Below the pieces are notes generated by a model. It did no database searches. It was not told the origin of the DNA and was given only the letters and a program-made list of their open reading frames with translations. From Solirubrobacter deserti (GTDB taxonomy: Bacteria; Actinomycetota; Thermoleophilia; Solirubrobacterales; Solirubrobacteraceae): a DNA stretch of 64,000 bases. How positions within the stretch are numbered: the stretch's first letter is position 1; every line of letters begins with the position of its first letter. The stretch is taken from the NCBI RefSeq assembly GCF_003344625.1, contig NZ_QPKJ02000001.1:930001-994000 (forward strand), in the 5' to 3' direction. Made by a program: the position numbers and the translations under genes. Shown here in pieces: positions 7,749 through 16,200 of this stretch.

Positions 7749-8141
7749 CTAGTTGCCGACGCCGACCGTGACGGAGATCGACGTGACCGGCGGGGGAGGG
7801 GTGGCGCCCGAGGCGATCAGGGCCTGGTACTGCGCGACGGCCTCGGCGTAGGTGACGTTGTAGAAGACGAAGCCGCCGATGCTGATCACGGACGTGAACG
7901 TCGGCTCGGGAGCCAGGGCGGGCGTCGGCTCGGACGTCTGGACCGCCTCGACCGCCGGGACGGACGCGGTCTGGACGGCGACCGGCTTGGCGGCCTTCTT
8001 CTTGGCGGGCGCCTTCTTCTTCTTGGCGACGGCGGTGCGCTTGGTCTTCTTGGTGGCGGCGTCGGCGGGATCGGCAGCGGCCGGGACGGCAGCGACGGCA
8101 AGGGCCAGGGCAGCGAGGCCGGTGCGAAGGAGGGTGGTCAC
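7749..8141 (-). CDS. Secreted Lys/Ala-rich protein of unknown function
   Basis: This 130-residue protein starts with a signal peptide (VTTLLRTGLAALALAVAAVP, cleavage near AADA). A basic, low-complexity segment follows (TKKTKRTAVAKKKKAPAKKK), then a Pro/Ala linker and a short C-terminal domain (FTSVISIGGFVFYNVTYAEA). The KKxPAKK pattern resembles cell-wall or nucleic-acid-binding tails. The start is GTG 8141, preceded at 7 bases by a GCCGATAC box of sigma-28 type, so it may belong to a motility or envelope regulon. No known domain was recognised. Confidence 0.65.
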   Translation of the reverse strand: MTTLLRTGLAALALAVAAVPAAADPADAATKKTKRTAVAKKKKAPAKKKAAKPVAVQTASVPAVEAVQTSEPTPALAPEPTFTSVISIGGFVFYNVTYAEAVAQYQALIASGATPPPPVTSISVTVGVGN

Positions 8142-8148
8142 ACTCCCG

Positions 8149-8175
8149 GTATCGGCACCTGACCGTTTGGGTTGA
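8149..8175 (-). promoter_or_regulatory. Sigma-28 (FliA/WhiG)-like promoter
   Basis: On the minus strand TCAA (8175-8172), 15 bases, then GCCGATAC (8156-8149). This closely follows the FliA-type pattern TAAA-N15-GCCGATAA. The box ends 7 bases before the GTG at 8141. A second example precedes the PilZ gene at 55238. Confidence 0.5.
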
Positions 8176-8254
8176 ATCGGTGACGTCCTTGCGCACCGGT
8201 CCGCGGAACCTGGAATGGTTGGACCCGTTCCGCCGTCTGGCTGTTGAGGCAACC

Positions 8255-11200
8255 GTGATCCACGACCGCGAAGAGCAGACCCAGCAGCTGCGCTCCCCGG
8301 CCCAGGCCGCTCCGTCGCCGACGCCGCACCGGGCGCTGCTCGCGCTCCAGCAGAGCGCCGGCAACCAGGCGGTGGCGAAGCTCCTGCGCCTGGAGACCAC
8401 GCCCACCGCGCGCGACGGCGTCGCCGCGGCGGCCGAGACGATCGCCACCTACTTCATCAACGCCCCGACGTCGGCCCGGCGCGAGCAGCTGCTGCAGACG
8501 CTGCTGCAGAACCGCGACCGGGCGGCCGAGCTGCGCGCGGCCTACGAGGGGACCTGGAAGCGCGACCTCGACCGGGATCTCGCGTCGATGGGCGGCGCCG
8601 ACGCCCTGCGCGCGCTGGATTCGCTCAACTACGGCGAGCTGCGCCCGATGTCGAAGGTGCTGATCGCGCTCGGCGGCGCGGGCACGGACACGACGACGCT
8701 GTTCCGCGTGCTCAAGGAGTGCAACCGCGCGGCGCCGGCCGGCCAGGGCTTCGCGCGCTTCGAGACCATGTGGTCTGCCGTCACCGGCTCGCTGCCCGAC
8801 ACCGTGTTCCCGGACTTCAAGTCCCAGACGCTGAGCGCGGCGCTCGACGAGGACCTCGACGGCTACGAGCTGGTGAAGGCCCACGCCACGCTCGCCTACG
8901 GCGACCTGCGCCCGATCGACAAGGTCTACATCGCCACGATCCAGTCCGGGACCGACGAGGCGATGCTGTTCGAGGGTCTCGCGCGCTGCAACCCGAACAC
9001 CATCGAGGCCGACTTCCAGGCGTACGAGTTCCGCAATCTCGCGTTCTCCGACAACGCGAGCTCGATCTGGGACGCGCTGGACGCCGAGCTCTCGGGCGAG
9101 GACTACCGGCGCGCGCTCGCGCTGCTGGGCCGCGAGCCCAACCCGGAGTACGGCTGGGTCTTCGGGTCGAGCGAGAAGACGCGCAAGCTCGGCGACAACC
9201 AGCGGCTCGTCGCGCTCGTCAAGGCCGCCGTGCACGGCGCCGGCACCAACGTCGAGCTGATCATGAGCGCGATCGACGAGGCCACGCAGGCCGAGCGCGA
9301 CGTCCTGCGCGCCGAGGTCGAGGCCCGCAGCGACCCGCTCGGCCTGGCGGGCTGGTTCGGCGACCTCTCCAGCGGTGAGCTGAGCCGCCTGAAGGCCAAG
9401 CTCGGCATCCAGGAGAGCGCCGCCGACGCCGCCGGACAGGTCACCGACGGACAGCTCGCCGACCCCGCCGTGCAGCTGCTGCGCAGCCTCGGCGGCGTCG
9501 ACCGCAGCACGATCTTCGACCAGCTCAAGCTCTCCGCGGGCGCGACGTGGGCGCGCTTCAAGGCCGAGTGGGAGAAGGGGAGAGGCCCCTTCAACGAGTA
9601 CGTGTCGGCGAACACCACCGCGATCGAGAAGGGCTACCTCAGCGGCACGATCTTCTCCACGGACCTGGACCTGCGCCTGAACTTCTGCTTCGGCGTGCTC
9701 AGCGACGACGAGGACTACTTCTTCCACCTGCTCGGCAACTTCGCGTCCAACGCCGACAAGCGCCGGCTGGCGGGCGACGCGAAGTTCATGGGAGACATGC
9801 GCTCGGCGCTGTCCAGCAGCGAGCTCGGCCGGGCGATCACGCTGCTCAAGCCGTCCGACCTCACGCCGCAGGAGAACGCCAAGTGGCTCACGCAGGCGGT
9901 CGAGCGCGAGCGCAGCGGCTTCTTCGACCTGTTCAGCTCCACGGGCGACGCGGTCGCCGACGAGAACCGCGAGCTGCAGGCCGGCACGACGCTCGCCGGC
10001 CTGGACGGCAACCTCACACCCGAGGAGCGCCGGCTGCTCGAGCAGCGCGGGGCGCGCACGCAGGGCGCGCTCGACGACTACACGGCGGCGCGCGACGAGT
10101 TCGCCAACACCGCGTCGATGGTCGCCAACACCGCGGTGTCGGTGATCATCGCCGCGATCACCGGCGGCGCGGCGGGCCCGATCGTGCTCGCCCAGCTCGC
10201 CCGCGCGGCGGCCGCGATGGCCGTGGCCAAGGTGCTCACGGAGAAGGTCATCCGCGGCGACCGCTTCGACATCATCGGCGCCGACGGCGCGGTCGCGTTC
10301 GCCACGGGCGCCGTCGAGGGCGTGATGAACGTCTCCGGCGGCCTGGCGGCCAAGGGCGTGATCGGCGCGCAGCTGGACGCGGTCGGCCTGTCGGCCAAGG
10401 CGGCGTCCGGGTCGCTGTTCCGCGGCGCCGCCCGCAACGGCCTGCTGGCCGTCACCGAGGGCACGCTCGCCGGCGGCTCGACCTCGATGGTGGACACGAT
10501 GGCGCGCGACGAGACCTGGCGCCAGGGCATCGCCGAAGGCCTCGAGCGCGTCGCGTCGAGCACCGCCGGCGGCGCGGCCACCGGCGCCGGCATGGCGCTC
10601 TCCCTGCACGCCGCGCTCGGCGGCATCAAGGCGCTCCGGGGCGCGCCGGAGGAGGCGCTGCCGCTCTCGCACGCGGACAATCCGCTCGTCGGCAAGGTCC
10701 TGGCCGGCGACGAGGGCGCGATGAAGCGGCTCGTCACCCGCATGGAGCGCTGGGAGAAGGGGATCGGCGAGCTCAAGAACGGCACCGGGCTCGGCGAAGG
10801 GCTCGAGAAGGCCATGCGTGACGAGCTGGTCGCGAAGCTGGTCGCGCATCGCCAGGGGATCGTCGAGACGCTGGGCAAGCAGTTCAACGCGCACGCCGTG
10901 GGCGACGCGAGCGCCGAGGCCGGCAGCGACGTCGACCTCAATGTCAAGGGCGACGACGCCGGCGCGAAGCTGATCGCCGCCGAGCAGTACATGGAGAGCG
11001 CCTATCCGGGCTGGCAGAAGAAGTACCGGATGGGGCTGCTGATCGACGCGAGCCGGATCGGCAGCGCCGAGGAGCTGATCGCCGCGCTGCCCGCGGACGC
11101 CAAGGCGCGCGTGCGGGCGCGCGTGACGCAGGAGACGGCGACGCTCATGTACGCGCGCCGGCTGAGCTTCCTCCAGGGCGCCGAGCGCGCCGCCATGGAG

Positions 11201-12883
11201 GCCGACCCGCCGCCGGGGGTGGACGTCGGACGCGCCAAGCAGCTCGCGGCCCTGGGCGGGGATGCGCGGATCCAGATGCGCAACGAGGCGCTGCTCAAGG
11301 GCGACCAGCTGCTGGCGGAGCTCAAGACCACCACCGATCCCGCGGTGAAGGCGCAGCTCGCCGAGAAGGTCACGTTCCAGCAGATGCTCGCCAACGCGAT
11401 GGACGACGAGGCGTACATCTCCGCCGGCGGCGTGAAGGGCTTCGCGCTCGGCCAGAAGCTGACCAACGCGGCCGAGCAGTACCAGGCGCTGCTCGACCAG
11501 GTCGGGATGATCGCGCACACCGTCAAGGAGGCGGGCGGCGTGATCGAGGCCGCACGCCGCTACGAGCTGTTCAAGTACGTGTTCCGGATCTGCCAGCTGT
11601 TCGAGCAGGCGGGCATCCAGGACGAGCGGCTGGCGTTCTTCAAGAACTGGTCCGAGCTGGTGTACCGCGTGGACCGCGAGGCGACCGGCGCGCTCGACCG
11701 TCCGGGCCCGATCGAGCTCGCGGGCAGCGCGAAGAAGGCGAGCGTGATGACCGACGCGGGCGCGCCGCAGACCGCGCCCTCGGACCGCTTCCTGCTCGAC
11801 AACTACGGGCGCTTCGGCGAGATGGTCGAGCACCACGGCCTCGACCTCGCCAAGCAGGCGGACGCCGGCGGCGGCGCGTCCGGCTCGCCGCAGCTGCTCC
11901 GGCTTCCGCGTCCGACGCCCGCCGACGGCGTCGGCGGCGCGGCCTCACCGGCCGTGCCCACGGCGATCGCGGGGGACAGCGCCGCGCTGATGCAGCGGCT
12001 CACGCAGTCACGCCGGACGCTCGAGCAGGAGATCGCCGACACCGAGGCCTTCCCGGCCCAGAAGCTGGCGGCCGAGCGCATGCTGGCCGACATCAAGGCC
12101 AAGCCGTTCCGCCAGCTCACGCCCGCCGACCTGATGGTGAGCGCCGCGGTCCAGCAGACGCTGTTCGACGCCGCGGGCGGCGCCGTCGACCGCATGAAGG
12201 CGTTCGCCGCGCAGATGCTCAAGGGCGCCGACGCGGAGATCATCTCGATCCGCAAGCGCGAGGACCTCGCCGGGTTCGTGACCGGCATCCTCGAGAAGTG
12301 CGAGCGCAAGCACTATCCGATCCTCGGCCAGATGGACGACATCATCCGCGGGCGCCTGAACATCACGGACGGGCCGGAGGTCGCCCGGGTCGCGCAGGCG
12401 ATGCGCGAGCAGTCCGGGTTCCGGGTGACGGACGTCGTCGAGCCGCGCATCATCAAGGACACCGGCGTGACCCGCTACCCGCGCTGGCACATCATCGTCG
12501 AGGACCCGCAGACCGGGCTCACGCACGAGTGGCAGATCGGCACGCGCGCGACGAGCTCGCTCTACGAGACCAAGGGCATCAAGATCCCGGGGGAGCTCGA
12601 GGCGGCGGCCAAGAGGCTCGGCAAGCACTTCCGCAACGACATCCACGACATCGAGTACGACATCTTCCAGGCCTTCGCCAAGCGCGAGCCGGCGGCGGCC
12701 GCGGAGCTCGGCATCCCGCAGTTCGTTACCAAGGTCGCGCAGGCCTCCGACCGCTCGGGCGCGGGCGCGGCGCACACCGGCCTCGGCGCGGACATCGCGT
12801 CGCTGCACGACGAAGCCGGCCGGATCCTGCAGGCGCTGGTCGACAAGGTCGGCGCCGACGACGTCGCGAGGCTCCTGCATTGA
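8255..12883 (+). CDS. Giant toxin-like protein with RelA/SpoT-like C-terminal domain
   Basis: This 1542-residue protein has no signal peptide. Near the N-terminus is LQQSAGNQAVAKLL (31-44), a motif common at the start of large actinobacterial proteins associated with contractile injection systems. Three segments resemble annexin repeats: GGAGTDTTTL (140), QSGTDEAMLF (230) and GAGTNVELIM (328). A long Ala/Gly hydrophobic region spans about 615-795. A nucleotidyltransferase-like GSDVDLN (890-896) follows. The C-terminus matches the RelA/SpoT synthetase pattern: SIRKREDL, MDDIIRGRLNI (1360-1370), RYPRWHIIVED (H1412) and HEWQIGTRA (E1425, Q1427). I infer a cargo toxin that would modify nucleotides or RNA. 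The start is GTG 8255 with GAGG 5 bases upstream; GTG 8180 would run closer to a divergent promoter. No sheath or baseplate genes are nearby. Confidence 0.75.
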   Translation: MIHDREEQTQQLRSPAQAAPSPTPHRALLALQQSAGNQAVAKLLRLETTPTARDGVAAAAETIATYFINAPTSARREQLLQTLLQNRDRAAELRAAYEGTWKRDLDRDLASMGGADALRALDSLNYGELRPMSKVLIALGGAGTDTTTLFRVLKECNRAAPAGQGFARFETMWSAVTGSLPDTVFPDFKSQTLSAALDEDLDGYELVKAHATLAYGDLRPIDKVYIATIQSGTDEAMLFEGLARCNPNTIEADFQAYEFRNLAFSDNASSIWDALDAELSGEDYRRALALLGREPNPEYGWVFGSSEKTRKLGDNQRLVALVKAAVHGAGTNVELIMSAIDEATQAERDVLRAEVEARSDPLGLAGWFGDLSSGELSRLKAKLGIQESAADAAGQVTDGQLADPAVQLLRSLGGVDRSTIFDQLKLSAGATWARFKAEWEKGRGPFNEYVSANTTAIEKGYLSGTIFSTDLDLRLNFCFGVLSDDEDYFFHLLGNFASNADKRRLAGDAKFMGDMRSALSSSELGRAITLLKPSDLTPQENAKWLTQAVERERSGFFDLFSSTGDAVADENRELQAGTTLAGLDGNLTPEERRLLEQRGARTQGALDDYTAARDEFANTASMVANTAVSVIIAAITGGAAGPIVLAQLARAAAAMAVAKVLTEKVIRGDRFDIIGADGAVAFATGAVEGVMNVSGGLAAKGVIGAQLDAVGLSAKAASGSLFRGAARNGLLAVTEGTLAGGSTSMVDTMARDETWRQGIAEGLERVASSTAGGAATGAGMALSLHAALGGIKALRGAPEEALPLSHADNPLVGKVLAGDEGAMKRLVTRMERWEKGIGELKNGTGLGEGLEKAMRDELVAKLVAHRQGIVETLGKQFNAHAVGDASAEAGSDVDLNVKGDDAGAKLIAAEQYMESAYPGWQKKYRMGLLIDASRIGSAEELIAALPADAKARVRARVTQETATLMYARRLSFLQGAERAAMEADPPPGVDVGRAKQLAALGGDARIQMRNEALLKGDQLLAELKTTTDPAVKAQLAEKVTFQQMLANAMDDEAYISAGGVKGFALGQKLTNAAEQYQALLDQVGMIAHTVKEAGGVIEAARRYELFKYVFRICQLFEQAGIQDERLAFFKNWSELVYRVDREATGALDRPGPIELAGSAKKASVMTDAGAPQTAPSDRFLLDNYGRFGEMVEHHGLDLAKQADAGGGASGSPQLLRLPRPTPADGVGGAASPAVPTAIAGDSAALMQRLTQSRRTLEQEIADTEAFPAQKLAAERMLADIKAKPFRQLTPADLMVSAAVQQTLFDAAGGAVDRMKAFAAQMLKGADAEIISIRKREDLAGFVTGILEKCERKHYPILGQMDDIIRGRLNITDGPEVARVAQAMREQSGFRVTDVVEPRIIKDTGVTRYPRWHIIVEDPQTGLTHEWQIGTRATSSLYETKGIKIPGELEAAAKRLGKHFRNDIHDIEYDIFQAFAKREPAAAAELGIPQFVTKVAQASDRSGAGAAHTGLGADIASLHDEAGRILQALVDKVGADDVARLLH

Positions 12884-13137
12884 GCCACCGCGTGATCCAC
12901 GACGAACGGCTGCGCCAGGCGTGGGCCCGCTGCCCGGACGACAACCACGTGCTCGTTCCGACCGGCGCCATGTACTCCAGCGACGAGTCCGGCCGTACGT
13001 GGTCGATCGCGTTCACGTGCCCGGAGCACCCGGAGGAGCTGCTGCGCCTGTGGAAGCCGGAGCTGCAGCCGCTGATCGACGAGGTGCTCGCGGGAGTGGA
13101 CGTGGAGTCGCTCCCGCTCGTCGATCGACCCACTTGA
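12880..13137 (+). CDS. Small acidic protein, candidate immunity partner
   Basis: This 85-residue protein starts at a TTG that overlaps the stop codon of the giant toxin-like gene (TTGA); a GTG at 12892 is the alternative. It is rich in Asp, Glu and Trp (HDERLRQAWARCPDDNH, TWSIAFTCPEHPEELL) and has no signal peptide or membrane segment. I recognise no family. Size, acidity and direct translational coupling to a toxin-like gene are what one expects of an immunity or antitoxin protein, but that role is inference from context. Confidence 0.65.
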   Translation: MSHRVIHDERLRQAWARCPDDNHVLVPTGAMYSSDESGRTWSIAFTCPEHPEELLRLWKPELQPLIDEVLAGVDVESLPLVDRPT

Positions 13138-13181
13138 AACGGGTCGGGACACAAAACCTTCTGCTGCCGTTACCAAAGCTC

Positions 13182-13211
13182 TGGACTTCCGCCCGCGTCT
13201 TGGCATAAGGT
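13182..13211 (+). promoter_or_regulatory. Possible promoter of the secreted isomerase-like gene
   Basis: TGGACT (13182-13187), 18 bases, TAAGGT (13206-13211). Transcription would start near 13218, leaving a leader of about 57 bases that includes a strong ribosome-binding site. Weak -35 match. Confidence 0.35.
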
Positions 13212-13260
13212 ACGCACAGTCCGGGTGAGGTTGCCGACAGTGAAGTCGGGAACCGTTCGA

Positions 13261-13270
13261 GGAGGAGAGG
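13261..13270 (+). promoter_or_regulatory. Strong Shine-Dalgarno that sets a TTG start
   Basis: GGAGGAGAGG lies 4 bases before TTG 13275 and 7 bases before TTG 13278. Most starts in this window lack such a site, so this gene is translated in the classical way. The two TTG codons differ by only one residue. Confidence 0.7.
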
Positions 13271-13274
13271 GCAC

Positions 13275-16200
13275 TTGTTGGCACACCGGAAGGTGCGAGG
13301 AGCGATCGCGGCCGCGTTGGCGGCCGGCGCGATGCTCACCGGCGCGACCGCCGCGGAGGCGCAGCGCGCGCCGTCCATGGGCGAGGGCGCGCCCGTGGGG
13401 CAGAGCGGCATCCAGCTGTACAACTTCAGGGACTACCTGAGCAACGGCTCGGGCGAGATCCTGTGTCCGGCCTCGCCGGCACCTCCGACGCCGTACTGCA
13501 CGCCGACGCTCCCGCCGAACACGGTGATGGGGCGGATGGAGCGCCTGCTGGCGTTCCTGCAGGCGAACGACATCAAGAACGTCGAGCTCTACGGGTTCCC
13601 GGGCAACCCGTTCCCGAGCTCGAGCAGCCCGCAGGGCAACCTGCAGGGGACGATCGAGCTGCGGGCGCTGGGTGACAAGTACGGGATCCGCTTCCCGGCG
13701 CGCCACGGCAGCCTCAACGAGGCCCGCTGGGACGCGGAGATCGCGCACGCGAAGATCCTCGGCCAGGACCACCTGGGTGAGGGCAGCCTCGGCGGGATCG
13801 GCGGCCTCGGCAGCTACACCCAGACGCTGACGACGGCGCAGACGCTCAACCGGCTGGGCAAGCGCTCGGTCGAGGCGGGCCTCGGGCCGGCGTACTTCCA
13901 CAACCACAACGCCGAGTTCAGCACGCGCTTCATCGACTCCCAGGGCGACGGGCAGAACAAGAGCGCGTGGGAGATCGTGATGGAGCGCACCGATCCGCGC
14001 TACGTCGTCGCGCAGATCGACATCGGCTGGGCCGTCTGCGGCGCGTCGGGCCACGCGACCCCGGTCGACCCGGGCGTCGGCGCGGCCTACGTCAACCAGA
14101 TGATCCAGAAGTTCGGTCGCCGCGTGATCTCCTTCCACGTCAAGGACATGGACCCGGCCGGCATCCGCCCGAGCTGCGGCGACGCCGACCAGCGCACGCT
14201 CGGTCAGGGCGGCATCAACTTCGGCCCGCTGTTCGCCTCGGGCAAGAACAAGACGCGCTACTACTTCTCCGAGCGCGATCCGGTCGCGATCGGTGGGCCG
14301 ACGAACTTCAACCCGTTCACCAACGCGGGGGACGGCGCCAAGGCGCTGCGCGCGAACCCGATGCCTTCGCTGAAGGCCGCTCCGAAGCTGTTCCCGTCGG
14401 TGCCGGTGGGCACGGCGGCGTCGGCCAACCAGGCGCCGATCCTGGTCACCAACGACGGTGACGCGCCGATGGTGATCGCCTCGGGGGCCGACGCGATCAA
14501 GATCGAGGCCGAGGAGGCCGACGGCGGCGCCGCCACAGCCGCGGACTTCGCCGTGGTCAGCGAGGACTGCCGCGGCAAGTCGATCGCGCCGAAGGGCACC
14601 TGCACGATCAACGTCGGCTACAAGCCGACCCGCGCCGGATACACGTCGGTCGCGCGCCTGGTGATCGACGCCAACGGCGACGACGCCGTCGAGCGCGTCC
14701 TGCTCGCCGGCACGCAGACGGCGCCGGACACGTCCGCGCCCACCGTGGTCGCGCAGATCAACGGCCGGACGCCCGCGACCAGCTACACCGCGCCCGTGAC
14801 GTTCACGGTGCGCGCGACCGACGGCACCGGCGCGGCCGGTGTCGAGTACATCGAGCGCCGGATCGACGGCGGCGCGTGGACGCGGGCCGACAACACCAGC
14901 AGCGCCGAGCCGTTCGAGACCTCGTTCACGGTGGCCGGCAACGGCTCGCACACGGTCGAGTTCCGCGCGCGCGACCGCGCCGGCAACGTGTCCGACCCGG
15001 TCGGCTCGGTCACGTTCTCGATCTCCGCGCCCACCGGCGGCTGCAACGCGCTGTCGGACCAGTTCGACGGCACGGCGGTCGACAACAAGTGGCAGGTCGT
15101 GAACCCGGTCGCCGGCAAGGCGCCGACGGTCGCCAACGGCCATCTCACGATGCCGATGCTGCGCGGCGATCTCTACCAGGACCAGGGCACCGCCCAGACG
15201 CTCCTGCAGCCCATGCCGACGGGCTCGTGGGTCGCGACCGCCAAGTTCAAGCACGCGAACATCAACGCCGACGGCAAGGCGGCCGGCCTGGCGCTGATCA
15301 ACACGCTCAACCCGAACAACCTGCTCAAGACGACGGTCCAGTACAAGAACGACGTCGACCCGAACACGTCCGGCAACCAGAACGGCAAGTGGGCCGAGCG
15401 CGTGCTGACGTCCAACAACCAGTCGATCACGATCCCGCCGGCGACGGTGCCGTGGCCCAACTCGGGCGCGCTGAACCTGACGGGCGAGTACGTCTACGTC
15501 CGCTTCGTCTATGACGACGCGACCAAGCAGATCACGACCTGGAGCTCCGCCAACGGCACGACGTTCGCGTCCTTCGGCGCCCCGATCTCGGTCACGCAGT
15601 ACCTGTCCGGGGCCGGTGGCCTGCGCGTCGGCGTGTTCTCCAAGCACGACGGCTCGGCCGACAGCACCGTCGACTTCGACGCGTTCAACGTCGTCTCGGG
15701 CGCCGACCCGCAGACGCCGGGCGACGACTGCGGCGGCATCAAGGGCTGCCCGCAGGTCGACGAGTTCAACGGCACGGCGCTGGACTCCAAGTGGGAGATC
15801 GTCAATCCGACGCCGGCGAACCTGGCCGTCGCCAACGGCAACCTCTCGCTGACGAGCGCGCAGGGCGACGTCAACCAGGGCAACTTCACCGCGCGCAACA
15901 TCCTCCTGCAGGCGGTCCCGACGGGTCCGTGGACGATGACCGCCAAGCTCGACCACACGACGGTCAACCAGAACGGTCGTGCCGGTGGCGTGGTGCTCTA
16001 CGGCGCCCAGAGCCCGAACTACTTCGCGAAGTTCAGCATCCAGTACAAGAACACCGACCTCTCGGGCCAGCCGATGAACGCGTTCTGGGCCGAGCGCGCG
16101 CTGACCTCCAACGGCACGAACAACAACGCGCACGGCGGCCAGTACCCGAACTCGGGCAAGCTGACCCCGACGTCGAACGACCTCTGGCTGCGCGCGTCCT

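Noticed and set aside
8255..8266. Shared GTGATCCACGAC at the starts of the giant gene (8255) and of its small partner (12892)
   Set aside because: Twelve identical bases encode VIHD in both, but the flanks differ and no longer similarity exists; treated as coincidence, although it may hint at GTG 12892 as a start.
8138..11836. Very long minus-strand open frame of 1232 codons
   Set aside because: Its composition (repeated Arg, Ala, Leu, Gly, His with no domain) is that of an antisense shadow of the giant gene; high GC removes stop codons in such frames.
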